A DNA stretch of 64,000 nucleotides from Garcia nutans (GCA_947685225.1 CANTUV010000053.1:6371501-6435500); one strand, 5' to 3'. Counted from the first letter of the stretch, positions 42,119-57,100 are shown. Notes: a model not told the origin generated them from the letters alone. Numbers and translations: made by a program.

Positions 42119-45100
42119 CCGGTTCGAGTTCTGGACTCAAGGATAATTTTAAGTTCTGGACCTAAGGGTAATTTTGGTTTCTCGACAGGAATTAAGTTCT
42201 GAACTTAGAAGATATTTTAAGTTATAGTCCTAAGGAAATTTTGGGTTTTGGACCCGAGCTAAGTTCTGGACTTAGAAGGGATTTTAGGTTCTGGACCTAA
42301 GGATATTGTGGGTTCAGGACCCGAGCTAAGTTCTGGACTTATAATAGATTTTAAGTTCTGGACCTAAGGATAATTTGGGTTCTGGACCCCAGCTATGTTC
42401 TGGACTTAAAAGAGAGATTTTAGGTTCTAGACCTAAGGATAATTTAGGTTTTGGACCCGAGCTAAGTTCTGGACTTAGAAGAGATTCTAGACCTAAGGAA
42501 AATTTGGGTTCTGGACCCGAGCTAAGTTCTGGACTTAGAAGAGATTCTAGGTTTTTGACCTAAGAATAATTTGGGCTCTGGACCCAAGCTAAGTTCCGGA
42601 CTTAGAAGAGATTCTAGGTTCTAAACCTAAGGAAAATTTGGGTTCTTGACCTGAGCTAAGTTCTGGACTTAGAAGAGATTCTAGGTTCTCGACCAAAGGA
42701 TAATTTGGGTTCTGGACCCGAGCTAAGTTCTGGACTTAGAAGAGATTCTAGATTCTGGAACTAAGAAAAATTTGAGTTCTGGACTCGAGATAAGTTCTGG
42801 ACTTAGAAGAGATTCTAGGTTTGGACCTAAGGAAAATTTGGGTTTTGGACCCGAGCTAAGTTTTGGACTTAGAAGAGATTTTAGGTTTTCGACCTAAGGA
42901 AAATTTGGGTTCTGGACCCGAGCTAAGTTCTGCACTTAGGAAAGATTCAAGGTTCTGGACTTAAGGATAATTTGTGTTCTGTACCCGAGCTAAGTTCTGG
43001 ACTTAGAAGAGATTCTAGGTTCTGGACCTAAGGAAAATTTGGGTTCTGGACCCAAGCTAAGTTCTGGACTTAGAAGGGATTTTAGGTTCTGGATCAAAGG
43101 ATAATTTAGGTTCTGGACCCGAGCTAAGTTATGGACATAGAATAGATTTTAGGTTCTGGACCTAAGGATAATTTGGGTTCTGGACCCAAGCTAAGTTCGG
43201 GACTTAGAAGAGATTTTAGGTTTTGGACCTAAGGATAATTTGTGTTCTGGACCCGAGCTAAGTTCTGAACTTAGAAGAGATTCTAGATTCTGGACCTAAG
43301 GAAAATTTGGGTTTTGGACCCGAGCTAAGTTCTGGACTTAGAACAGATTCTAGCTTCTAGATCTAAGGATAATTTGGGTTCTGGACCAGAGCTAAGTTCT
43401 GGATTTAGTAGAGATTGTAGGTTATAAACCTAAGGAAAATTTGGGTTCTTGACCCGAGCTAAGTTCTAGCCATAGAAGAGATTCTAGGTTCTGGACCTAA
43501 GGATAATTTGAATTTTGGACCCGAGCTAAATTCTGGACTTAGATGAGATTCTAGGTTCTGAAACTAAGGAAAATTTGAGTTCTGGACCCGAGCTAAGTTC
43601 TGGACTTAGAAGAGATTCTAGGTTCTAGACCTAAGGAAAATTTGGGTTATGGACCCGAGCTAAGTTCTGGACTTAGAAGAGATTTTAGGTTTTGGACCTC
43701 AGGAAAATTTGGGTTCTGGAACCGAGCTAAGTTCTGGATATATGAAAGATTTTAGGTTCTGGACTTTAAGATAATTTGGGTTCTAGACTCGAGCTAAGTT
43801 CTGGACTTAGAAGAGATTCTAGCTTCTTGACCTAAGGAAAATTTGGGTTCTGGATCCGAGCTAAGTTCTGGACTTAGAAGAGATTCTAGATTCTGGAACT
43901 AAGGAAAATTTGATTTCTGGACTCGAGCTAAGTTCAGGACTTAGAAGAGATTCTAGGTTCTGGAACTAAGGAAAATTTGGGTTCTGGACCGAGCTAAGTT
44001 CTGGACTTAGAAGAGATTTTAGGTTTTGGACCTAAGAAAAATTTGGGTTCAAGACCTGAGCTAAGTTCTGGACTTAGGAAAGATTCTATGTTCTAGACTT
44101 AAGGATAATTTGTGTTCTGGACCCGAGCTAAGTTCTGGACTTAGAAGAGATTCTAGGTTCTGGGCCTAAAGAAAATTTGGGTTCTGGACCCGAGCTAAGT
44201 TCTGGACTTAGAAGGGATTTTAGGTTCTGGATCAAAGGATAATTTAGGTTCTGGACCCGAGCTATGTTATGGACATAGAATAGATTTTAGGTTCTGGACC
44301 TAAGGATAATTTGGGTTCTGGACCCAAGCTAAGTTCGGGACTTAGAAGAGATTTTAGGTTTTGGACCTAAGGATAATTTGTGTTCTGGACCCGAGCTAAG
44401 TTCTGAACTTAGAAGAGATTCTAGATTCTTGACCTAAGGAAAATTTGGGTTTTGGACCCGAGCTAAGTTCTGGACTTAGAACAAATTCTAGCTTCTAGAT
44501 CTAAGGATAATTTGGGTTCTGGACCAGAGCTAAGTTCTGGATTTAGTTGAGATTATAGGTTATAAACCTAAGGAAAATTTGGGTTCTTGACCCGAGCTAA
44601 GTTCTAGACATAGAAGAGATTCTAGGTTCTCGACCTAAGGATAATTTGAATTTTGGACCCGAGCTAAATTCTGGACTTAGATGAGATTCTAGGTTTTGGA
44701 ACTAAGGAAAATTTGAGTTTAGGACCCGAGCTAAGTTCTGGACTTAGAAGAGATTCTAGGTTCTAGACATAAGGAAAATTTTGGTTATGGACCCGAGCTA
44801 AGTTCTGGACTTAGAAGAGATTTTAGGTTTTGGACCTAAGGAAAATTTGGGTTCTGGACCCGAGCTAAGTTCTGGATATATGAAAGATTTTAGGTTCTGG
44901 ACTTTAAGATAATTTGGTTTCTAGACTCGAGCTAAGTTCTGGACTTAGAAGAGATTCTAGCTTCTTGACCTAAGGATAATTTCGGTTTTGGACCCGAGCT
45001 AAGTTCTGGACTTAGAAGAGATTCTAGGTTCTAAACCTAAGGAAAGTTTGGGTTCTTGACCCGAGCTATGTTTTGGACTTAGAAGAGATTCTAGGTTCTG

Positions 45101-48100
45101 GACCAAAGGAACATTTGGGTTCTGGATCCGAGCTAAGTTCTGGACTTAGAAGAGATTCTAGATTCTGGACCTAAGGATAATATGGGATCTGGACCCGAGT
45201 TAAGTTCTGGACTTAGATGAGATTCTAGGTTCTAAACCTAAGGAAAATTTGGGTTCTTGACCCGAGCTAAGTTATTGACTTAGAATTGATTCTAGGTTCT
45301 AGACCAAAGGATAATTTGGGTTCTGGACCCGAGCTATGTTCTAGACTTAGAAGAGATTCTAGATTCTGGAACTAAGGAAAATTTGAGTTCTGGACTCGAG
45401 CTAAGTTCTGGACTTAGAAGAGATTCTAGGTTCTGGACCTAAGGAAAATTTAGGTTCTGGACCCGAGCAAAGTTTTGGACTTAGGAAAGATTCTAGGTTC
45501 TAGACTTAAGGATAATTTGTGTTCTGGACCCGAGCTAAGTTCTGGACTTAGAAGAGATTCTAGGTTCTAGACCTAAGGAAAATTTGGGTTCAAGACCCGA
45601 GCTAAGTTCTGGACTTAGAAGGGATTTTAGGTTCTGGACCAAAGGATAATTTAGGTTCTGGACCTGAGCTAAGTTATGGACATAGAATAGATTTTAGGTT
45701 GTGGACCTAAGGATAATTTGGGTTATGGACTTAAGCTAAGTTCGGGACTTAGAAGAGATTTTAGGTTCTGGACCTAAGGATAATTTGTGTGACCCGAGCT
45801 AAGTTTTGGACATAGAAGAGATTCTAGCTTCTGGACCTAAGTATAATTTGAATTTTCGACCCGAGCTAAGTTCTGGATTTAGAAGAGATTCTAGGCTCTG
45901 GAACTAAGGAAAATTTTAGTTCTTAACTACTGTAAAGATTTCAGAAGAGATTTAAGAAAATTTGGACCCAGCTAAGTTCTGTAATTAGAAGAGATTTTAG
46001 GTTTTGGGCCTAAGGAAAATTTGGTTTCTGGACCCGAGCTATGTTCTGGACATATGAAAGATTCTAGGTACTGGACATAAGCATAATTTGGGTTCTGGAC
46101 CCGAGCTAAATTCTGGACTTTGAAGAGATTCTAGGTTCTGGACCTAAGGAAAATTTTGGTTTTAGACCCCAGCTAATTTCTGGACTTAGAAGAGATTTTA
46201 GATTCTGGACCTAAGGAAAATTTGGGTTCTGGACCCGAGCTAAGTTCTGGACTTAGACGAGATTCTAGATTCTGGAACTAAGGAAAATTTGATTTCTGGA
46301 CTCGAGCTAAGTTCAGGACTTAGAAGAGATTCTAGGTTCTGGAATTAACGAAAATTTGGGTTCTGGACCGAGCTAAGTTCTGGACTTAGAAGAGATTTTA
46401 GGTTTTGGACCTAAGAAAAATTTGGGTTCAAGACCTAGGAAAGATTCTATGTTCTAGACTTAAGGATAATTTGTGTTCTGGACACGAGCTAAGTTCTGAA
46501 CTTAGCTCGGGTCTCAAAGTTCTGGACCTAAGAAAAATTTGGGTTCTGGACCCGAGCTAAGTTCTGGACTTAGAAGAGATTTTAGGTTTTCGACCTAAGG
46601 AAAATTTGGGTTCTGGACCCGAGCTAAGTTCTGCACTTAGGAAAGATTCAAGGTTCTGGACTTAAGGATAATTTGTGTTCTGTACCCGAGCTAAGTTCTA
46701 GACTTAGAAGAGATTCTAGGTTCTGGACCTAAGGAAAATTTGGGTTCTGGACCCGAGATAAGTTCTGGACTTAGAAGGGATTTTAGGTTCTAGACCAAAG
46801 GATAATTTAGGTTCTGGACCCGAGCTAAGTTATGGACATAAAATAGATTTTAGATTCTGGACCTAATGATAATTTGGGTTCTGGACCCGATCTAAGTTTT
46901 GAACATAGAAGAGATTCTAAGTTCTGGACCTAAGGAAAATTTGGGTTATGGACCCGAGCTAAGTTCTAGACTTAAAATGGATTTTAGGTTCTGGACCAAA
47001 GGATAATTTAGGTTCTGGACCCGAGCAAATTTATGGACTTAGAATAGATTTTAGGTTCTGGACCTAATGATAATTTGGGTTCTGGACCCAAGCTAAGTTC
47101 TGGACTTAGGAAAGATTCTAGGTTCTAGACTTAAGGATAATTTGTGTTCTGGACCCGAGCTAAGTTTTGAACTTAGAAGAGATTCTAAGTTCTGGAACTA
47201 AGGAAAATTTGGGTTCTGGAGCCGAACTAAGTTCTGGACCTAGAACGGATTTTAGGTTCTGGACCCGAGCTAAGTTATTTACTTAGAATAGATTTTAGGT
47301 TCTGGACCTAATGATAATTTGGGTTCTGGACCCAAGCTAAGTTCGGGACTTAGAAGAGATTTTAGGTTCTGGACCTAGGGATAATTTGTGTTCTGGACCC
47401 GAGTTAAGTTCTGGATTTAGAAGAGATTCTAGATTCTGGACCTAAGGAAAATATTGTTTCAGGACCCGAGCAAAGTTCTGGACTTAGAAGTGATTCTACG
47501 TTCTAGACCTAACGATAATTTGGGTTCTGGACCCGAGATAAGTTCCGGATTTAGAAGAGATTCTAGGTTCTAAACCTAAGGAAAATTTGGGTTCTTGACC
47601 CGAGCTAAGTTCTGGACATAGAAGAGATTCTAGGTTCTGGACCTAAGGATAATTTGGGCTTTGGACCCGAGCGAAGTTCTGGACTTAGAAGAGATTCTAG
47701 GTTCTGGAACTAAGGAAAATTTGACTTCTAGACTTAGAAGAGATTTTAGGTTTTGGGCCTAAGGAAAATTTGGGTACTGGACCCGAGCTATGTTCTGGAC
47801 AAAGGAAAGATTCTAGGTTTATGACTAAAGGATATTTTGGGTTCTGGACCAGAGCTAAGTTCTGGACTTAGAAGAGATTCTAGGTTCTGGACCTAAGGAA
47901 AAATTTGGTTTTAGACACGAGTTAAGTTCTGGACTTAGAAGAGATTCTAGGTTCTGGACCTAAGGTAAATTTGGGTTCTGGACCTGAGCTAAGTTCTAGA
48001 CTTAGAAGAGATTCTAGGTTCTGGACCTTAGGATAATTTGGATTCTAGACCCAAGCTAAGTTCTGTACTTATAAGAGATTCTAGGTTCTAGACCTAAGGG

Positions 48101-51100
48101 TAATTTGGGTTCTGGACCCGAACTAAGTTCTAGACTTAGAAAAGAATCTAGGTTCTGGACCTAATCAAAATTTGGGTTCTGGACCCGAGCTAAGTTCTGG
48201 ATTTAGAAAAGATTCTAGGTTCTGGCCCTAAAGATAATTTGGGTACTAGACCCGAGCTAAGCTCAAGACTTAGAAGAGATTCTAGGTTCTGGACCTAAGG
48301 ATAATTTCGATTCTGGACCCGAGCTAAGTTCTGGCCTTATAAGAGATTTTAGGTTCTAGACCTAGGGATAATTTGGGTTCTGGACCCGAGCAAAGTTCTG
48401 AACATAGAAGGGATTGTAGGTTCTATACCTAAGGATAATTTGGATTTTGAACACGAGCTAAGTTCTGAACTTTGAATAGATTTTAGGTTTTGGACCTAAG
48501 GATAATTTTTATTTTTACCCGAGCTAAGTTCTGTACTTAAAAGAGATTCTAGGTTCTGTACCTAAGGATAATTTGGGTTCCGGACCCGAGCTAAGTTCTC
48601 CACTTAGAAGAGATTCTAGGTTCTGGACTTAAGGAAAATTTGGGTTCTGGACCCGAGCTAAGTTTTGAACATAGAAGAGATTCTAGGTTTTGGACTTAAG
48701 GATAATTTGGGTTCTGGACCCGAGCTAAGTTCTGGACATAGAAGAGATTCTAGGTTATGGACCTAAGGATAATTTAGGTTCTGGACCCGAGCAAAGTTCT
48801 AGACTTAGAAGAGATTCTAGGTTCTAAACCTAAGTAAAATTTGGGTTCTTGACACGAGCTATGTTCTAGACTTATAAGAGATTCTAGGCTCTGGACTTAA
48901 GAATAATTTGGGTTCTGGACCCGAGCTAAGTTCTGGACTTAGAAGAGATTCTAGGTTATGGACCTAAGGATAATTTGGGTTCTGGGCCCGAGCTAAGTTC
49001 TGGGCTTAGAAGAGAATCTAGGTTCAAAACCTAAGGAAAATTTTATTTCTTGACCCGAGCTAAATTCTAGACTTATAAGAGATTCTAGGTTCTGGACCTA
49101 AGGATAATTTCGGTTCTGGATCCGAGCTAAGTTCTGGACTTAGAAGAGATTCTAGGTTCTAGACCTAAGGATAATTTGGGTTTTGGACTCGAGCTAAGTT
49201 CTGGATTTAGAAGAGATTCTAGGTTCTAAACATATGGAAAATTTGGGTTCTTGACCTAAGCTAAGTTCTGAACATAGAAGGGATTCTAAGTTCTGGACCT
49301 AAGGATAATTTGTATTTTGGACCCGAGCTAAGTTCTGGACTTAAAAGAGATTCTAGGTTCTGGAACTAAGGAAAATTTGAGTTCTGCACCTAAGCTAAGT
49401 TCTAGACTTCGAAGAGATTCTAGGTTCTGGACCTAAGGAAAATTTGGGTTCTTGACCCGAGCTAAGTTCTGGACATAGAAGAGATTCTAGGTTCTGGACC
49501 AAAGGAAAATTTGGATTTTGGACCCGAGCTAAGTTCTGGATTTAGAAGAGATTCTAGGTTCTGGACCTAAGGAAAATTTTGGTTTTGGACCCGAGCTAAG
49601 TTCTGGACTTAGAAGAGATTCTAGGTTCTGGACCTAAGGAAAATTTCGGTTCTAGACCCGAGCTAAGTTTTGGACTTGGAAGAGATTATAGGTTCTGGAC
49701 CTAAGGATAATTTGGATTCTGGACCCAAGCTAAGTTTTGTACTTAGAAGAGATTCTAGGTTCTAGACCTAAGGGTAATTTGGGTTCTGGACCCGAACTAA
49801 GTTCTAGACTTAGAAAAGATTCAAGGTTCTGGGCCATATCAAAAATTGGGTTCTGGACCCGAGCTAAGTTCTGGACTTAGAAAAAATTCTAGGTTATGGA
49901 CCTATAGGTAATTTGTGTTCTGGACCCGAGCTATGTTCTGGGCTTAGAAGAGATTCTAGGTTCTGGACCTAAGGATAATTTGGATTTTGGACCCGAGCTA
50001 AGTTCTGGACTTAGAAGAGATTCTAGGTTCTTGACCAAAGGATAATTTCGATTCTGGACCCGAGCTAGGTTCTGGATTTAGAAGAGATTCTAGATTCTGG
50101 AACTAAGGAAAATTTGAGTTCTGGACTCAAGCTAAGTTCTGGACTTAGAAGAGATTCTAGGATCTGGACCTAAGGAAAATTTGGGTTCTGGACCCGAGCT
50201 AAGTTCTGGACTTAGAAGAGATTCTAGGTTCTAGACCTAAGGAAAATTTTGGTTCTGGAGCCGAGCTAAGTTCTGGACTTAGAAGAGATTTTAGGTCTTA
50301 GACCTAAGTAAAATTTGGGTTCTGGACCCGAGCTAAGTTCTGGACTTAGGAAAGATTTTAGGATTTAGACCTAAGGATAATTTGTGTTCTGGACCTGAGC
50401 TAAGTTCTGAACTTAGAAGAGATTCTAAATTCTGGACCTAAGGAAAATTTGGGTTCTGGACCCGACGTAAGTTCTGGACTTATAAGGGATTTTAGGTTCT
50501 AGACCAAAGGATAATTTAGGTTCTGGACCAGAGCTAAGTTGTGGACTTAGAATAGATTTTAGGTTCTGGACCTAATGATAATTTGGGTTCTGGACCCAAG
50601 CTATGTTCGGGACTTAGAAGAGATTTTAGGTTCTGGACCTAGGGATAATTTGCATTCTGGACCCGTGCAAAGTTCTGGACTTAGGAAAGATTCTAGGTTC
50701 TGGACTTAAGGATAATTTGGGTTCTAGACCCGAGCTAAGTTCTGGACTTAGAAGAGATTCTAGGTTCTCGACTTAAGGAAAATTATTGTTCTGGACCCAA
50801 GCTAAGTTCTGGACTTAGAAGAGATTTTAAGTTCTGGACCTAAGGATATTATGGGTTCTGGACCCGAGCCAAGTTCTGGACTTAGAAGATATTAGATTCT
50901 AGACCTAAGGAAAATTTGGGTTCTGGACCCGAGCTAAGTTCTGAACATAGAAGAGATTCTAGGTTCTAGACTTAAGGATAATTTGGGTTCTGGACCCGAG
51001 CTAAGTTCTAGACTTAGAAGAGATTCTAGGTTATGGACCTAAGGATAATTTAGGTTTTGGACCCGAGCTAAGTTCTAGACTTAGAAGAGATTCTAGATTC

Positions 51101-54100
51101 TGGACCTAAGGAAAATTTGGGTTCTGGAGCCGTGCAAAGTTCTGGACTTAGAAGAGATTCTAGGTTCTAAACCTAAGGATATTTTGGGTTATGGACCCGA
51201 GCTAAGTTCTGGATTTAGAAGAGATTCTAGGTCTAAACTTAAGGAAAATTTGGGTTCTTGACCCGAGCTAAGTTCTGGACATAGAAGAGATTCTAGGTTC
51301 TAGACCTAAGGATAATTTGGATTTTGGACCCGAGCTAAGTTCTGGATTTAGAAGAGATTCTAGGTTCTGGACTTAGAAGAGATTTTAGGTTTTAGAATAA
51401 GGAAAATTTGGGTTCTGGACCCGAGCTAAGTTCTGGACATAGGAAAGATTCTAAGTTCTAGACTTAAAGATAGTTTGGGTTCTGGACCCGAGCTAAGTTC
51501 TGGACATAGAAAAGATTCTAGGTTCTGGACCTAAGGAAAATTTTGGATTTAGACCCGAGCTATGTTCTGGACTTAGAAGAGATTCTAGGTTCTGGACCTA
51601 AGGAAAATTTTTCATCTGGACCCGAGCTAAGTTCTGGACTTAGAAGAGATTCTAGGTTCTGGACCTTAGGATAATTTGGATTCTGGACCCAAGCTAAGTT
51701 CTGTACTTATAAGAGATTATAGGTTCTAGACCTAAGGGTAATTTGGGTTCTGGACCCGAACTAAGTTCTAGACTTAGAATAGAATCTAGGTTCTGGATCT
51801 AATCAAAATTTTGGTTCTGGACCCGAGCTAAGTTCTGGACTTAGAAAAGATTCTAGGTTCTGGACCTAAAGATAATTTGGGTTCTGGACCCGAGCTAAGC
51901 TCAAGACTTAGAAGAGATTCTAGGTTCTGGACCTAAGGATAATTTCGGTTCTGGACCAGAGCTATGTTCTGGCCTTAGAAGAGATTTTAGGTTCTAGACC
52001 TAGGGATAATTTGGGTTCTGGACCCGAGCTAAGTTCTGAACATAGAAGGGATTCTAGGTTCTATACCTAAGGATAATTTTGATTCTGAACACGAGCTAAG
52101 TTCTGAACTTTGAATAGATTTTAGGTTCTGGACCTAAGGATAATTTTTATTTTGACCCAAGCTAAGTTCTTTGCTTAGAAGAGATTCTAGATTCTGTACC
52201 TAAAGATAATTTGGGTTCCGGACCCGAGCTAAGTTCTCGACTTAGAAGAGATTCTAGGTTTTGGACCTAAGGATAATTTGGGTTCTGGACCCGAGCTAAC
52301 TTCTGGACTTAGGAAAGATTCTAGGTTCTGGACTTAAGGATAATTTGGGTTCTAGACCCGAGCTAAGTTCTGGACTTAGAAGAGATTCTAGGTTCTCGAC
52401 TTAAGGAAAATTATTGTTTTGGACCCAAGCTAAGTTCTGGACTTAGAAGAGATTTTAAGCTATGGAACTAAGGATATTATGGGTTCTGGACCCGAGCCAA
52501 GTTCTGGACTTAGAAGATATTAGATTTTAGACCTAAGAAAAATTTGGGTTCTGGACCCGAGCTAAGTTCTGAACATAGAAGAGATTCTAGGTTCTAGACT
52601 TAAAGATAATTTGGGTTCTGGACCCGAGCTAAGTTCTAGACTTAGAAGAGATTCTAGGTTATGGACCTAAGGATAATTTAGGTTCTGGACCCGACCTAAG
52701 TTCTAGACTTAGAAGAGATTCTAGATTCTGGACCTAAGGAAAATTTAGGTTCTAGACCCGTGCAAAGTTCTGGACTTAGAAGAGATTCTAGGTTCTAAAC
52801 CTAAGGATATTTTGGGTTATGGACCCGAGCTAAGTTCTGGATTTAGAAGAGATTCTAGGTTCTAAACTTAAGGAAAATTTGGGTTCTTGACCCGAGCTAA
52901 GTTCTGCACATAGAAGAGATTCTAGGTTCTGGACCTAAGGATAATTTGGATTTTGGACCCGAGCTAAGTTCTGGACTTAGAAGAGATTCTAGGTTCTGGA
53001 CCAAAGGATAATTTTGATTCTGGACCCGAGCTAAGTTCTGGAGTTAGAAGAGATTCTAGATTCTGGAACTAAGGAAAATTTGAGTTCTGGACTCAAGCTA
53101 AGTTTTGGACTTAGAAGAGATTCTAGGATCTGTACCTAAGGAAAATTTGGGTTCTGGACCCGAGCTAAGTTCTGGACTTAGAAGAGATTCTAGGTTCTAG
53201 ACCTAAGGAAAATTTTGGTTCATGACCCGAGCTAAGTTCTGGACTTAGAAGAGATTTTAGGTTTTAGACCTAAGTAAAATTTGGGTTCTGGACCCGAGCT
53301 AAGTTCTGGACATAGGAAAGATTCTAGGATTTAGACCTAAGGATAATTTGTGTTCTTGACCTGAGCTAAGTTCTGAACTTAGAAGAGATTCTAAATTCTG
53401 GACCTAAGGAAAATTTGGGTTCTGGACCCGAGGTAAGTTCTGGACTTATAAGGGATTTTAGGTTCTAGACCAAAGGATAATTTAGGTTCTGGACCAGAGC
53501 TAAGTTGTGGACTTAGAATAGATTTTAGGTTCTAGACCTAATGATAATTTGGGTTCTGGACCCAAGCTATGTTCGGGACTTAGAAGAGATTTTAGGTTCT
53601 GGACCTAGGGATAATTTGCATTCTGGACCCGTGCAAAGTTCTGGACTTAGGAAAGATTCTAGGTTCTGGACTTAAGGATAATTTGGGTTCTAGACCCGAG
53701 CTATGTTCTGGACTTAGAAGAGATTCTAGGTTCTCGACTTAAGGAAAATTTTTCATCTGGACCCAAGCTAAGTTCTAGACTTAGAAGAGATTTTAAGTTC
53801 TGGACCTAAGGATATTATGGGTTCTGGACCCGAGCCAAGTTCTGGACTTAGAAGATATTAGATTCTAAACCTAAGGAAAATTTGGGTTCTGGACCCGAGC
53901 TAAGTTCTGAACATAGAAGAGATTCTAGGTTCTAGACTTAAGGATAATTTGGGTTCTGGACCCGAGCTAAGTTCTAGATTTAGAAGAGATTATAGGTTAT
54001 GGACCTAAGGATAATTTAGGTTTTGGACCCGAGCTAAGTTCTAGACTTAGAAGAGATTCTAGATTCTGGACCTAAGGAAAATTTGGGTTCTGGACCCGTG

Positions 54101-57100
54101 CAAAGTTCTGGACTTAGAAGAGATTCTAGGTTCTAAACCTAAGGATATTTTGGGTTATGGACCCGAGCTAAGTTCTGGATTTAGAAGAGATTCTAGGTCT
54201 AAACTTCAGGAAAATTTGGGTTCTTGACCCGAGCTAAGTTCTGGACATAGAAGAGATTCTAGGTTCTAGACCTAAGGATAATTTGGATTTTGGACCCGAG
54301 GTAAGTTCTGGACTTAGAAGAGATTCTAGGTTCTGGAACTAAGGAAAATTTGAGTTCTGGACCTAAGCTAAGTGCTGGACTTAGAAGAGATTTTAGGTTT
54401 TAGAATAAGGAAAATTTGGGTTCTGGACCCGAGCTAAGTTCTGGACATAGGAAAGATTCTAAGTTCTAGACTTAAGGATAGTTTGGGTTCTGGACCCGAG
54501 CTAAGTTCTGGACATAGAAGAGATTCTAGGTTCTGGACCTAAGGAAAATTTTGGATTTAGACCCGAGCTATGTTCTGGACTTAGAAGAGATTTTAGGTTC
54601 TGGACCTAAGGAAAATTTTTCATCTGGACCCGAGCTAAGTTCTGGACTTAGAAGAGATTCTAGGTTCTGGACCTTAGGATAATTTGGATTCTGGACCCAA
54701 GCTAAGTTCTGTACTTATAAGAGATTATAGGTTCTAGACCTAAGGGTAATTTGGGTTCTGGACCCGAACTAAGTTCTAGACTTAGAATAGAATCTAGGTT
54801 CTGGATCTAATCAAAATTTTGGTTCTGGACCCGAGCTAAGTTCTGGACTTAGAAAAGATTCTAGGTTCTGGACCTAAAGATAATTTGGGTTCTGGACCCG
54901 AGCTAAGCTCAAGACTTAGAAGAGATTCTAGGTTCTGGACCTAAGGATAATTTCGGTTCTAGACCAGAGCTATGTTCTTGCCTTAGAAGAGATTTTAGGT
55001 TCTAGACCTAGGGATAATTTGGGTTCTGGACCCGAGCTAAGTTCTGAACATAGAAGGGATTCTAGGTTCTATACCTAAGGATAATTTGGATTCTAAACAC
55101 GAGCTAAGTTCTGAACTTTGAATAGATTTTAGGTTCTGGACCTAAGGATAATTTTTATTTTGACCCGAGCTAAGTTCTGTACTTAGAAAAGATTCTAGGT
55201 TATGTACCTAAAGATAATTTGGGTTCCGGACCCGAGCTAAGTTCTCGACTTAGAAGAGATTCTAGGTTTTGGACCTAAGGATAATTTGGGTTCTGGACCC
55301 GAGCTAACTTCTGGACTTAGGAAAGATTCTAGGTTCTGGACTTAAGGATAATTTGGGTTCTAGACTCGAGCTAAGTTCTGGACTTAGAAGAGATTCTAGG
55401 TTCTCGACTTAAGGAAAATTATTGTTCTGGACCCAAGCTAAGTTCTGGACTTAGAAGAGATTTTAAGTTCTGGAACTAAGGATATTATGGGTTCTGGACC
55501 CGAGCCAAGTTCCGGACTTAGAAGATATTAGATTTTAGACCTAAGGAAAATTTGGGTTCTGGAACCGAGCTAAGTTCTGAACATAGAAGAGATTCTAGGT
55601 TCTAAACTTAAAGATAATTTGGGTTCTGGACCCGAGCTAAGTTCTAGACTTAGAAGAGATTCTAGGTTATGGACCTAAGGATAATTTAGGTTCTGGACCC
55701 GACCTAAGTTCTAGACTTAGAAGAGATTCTAGATTCTGGACCTAAGGAAAATTTGGGTTCTGGACCCGTGCAAAGTTCTGGACTTAGAAGAGATTCTAGG
55801 TTCTAAACCTAAGGATATTTTGGGTTATGGACCCAAGCTAAGTTCTGGATTTAGAAGAGATTCTAGGTTCTAAACTTAAGGAAAATTTGGGTTCTTGACC
55901 CGAGCTAAGTTCTGCACATAGAAGAGATTCTAGGTTCTGGACCTAAGGATAATTTGGATTTTGGACCCGAGCTAAGTTCTGGACTTAGAAGATAATTTCG
56001 ATTCTGGACCCGAGCTAAGTTCTGGATTTAGAAGAGATTCTAGATTCTGGAACTAAGGAAAATTTGAGTTCTGGACTCAAGCTAAGTTTTGGACTTAGAA
56101 GAGATTCTAGGATCTGGACCTAAGGAAAATTTGGGTTCTGGACCCGAGCTAAGTTCTGGACTTAGAAGAGATTCTAGGTTCTAGACCTAAGGAAAATTTT
56201 GGTTCTGGAGCCGAGCTAAGTTCTGGACTTAGAAGAGATTTTAGGTCTTAGACCTAAGGAAAATTTGGGTTCTGGACCCGAGCTAAGTTCTGGACTTAGG
56301 AAAGATTTTAGGATTTAGACCTAAGGATAATTTGTGTTCTGGACCTGAGCTAAGTTCTGAACTTAGAAGAGATTCTAAATTCTGGACCTAAGGAAAATTT
56401 GGGTTCTGGACCCGACGTAAGTTCTGGACTTATAAGGGATTTTAGGTTCTAGACCAAAGGATAATTTAGGTTCTGGACCAGAGCTAAGTTGTGGACTTAG
56501 AATAGATTTTAGGTTCTGGACCTAATGATAATTTGGGTTCAGGACCCAAGCTATGTTCGGGACTTAGAAGAGATTTTAGGTTCTGGACCTAGGGATAATT
56601 TGCATTCTGGACCCGTGCAAAGTTCTGGACTTAGGAAAGATTCTAGGTTCTGGACTTAAGGATAATTTGGGTTCTAGACCCGAGCTAAGTTCTGGACTTA
56701 GAAGAGATTCTAGGTTCTCGACTTAAGGAAAATTATTGTTCTGGACCCAAGCTAAGTTCTGGACTTAGAAGAGATTTTAAGCTCTGGAACTAAGGATATT
56801 ATGGGTTCTGGACCCGAGCCAAGTTCTGGACATAGAAGATATTAGATTTTAGACCTAAGAAAAATTTGGGTTCTGGACCCGAGCTAAGTTCTGAACATAG
56901 AAGAGATTCTAGGTTCTAGACTTAAGGATAATTTGGGTTCTGGACCCGAGCTAAGTTCTAGACTTAGAAGAGATTCTAGGTTATGGACCTAAGGATAATT
57001 TAGGTTCTGGACCCGACCTAAGTTCTAGACTTAGAAGAGATTCTAGATTCTGGACCTAAGGAAAATTTAGGTTCTAGACCCGTGCAAAGTTCTGGACTTA

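Noticed and set aside
42375..42563. 62-codon frame with repeated GSGPELSSGL-like peptides
   Set aside because: The 67-bp unit shifts frame each time; the frame survives only a few units by chance.
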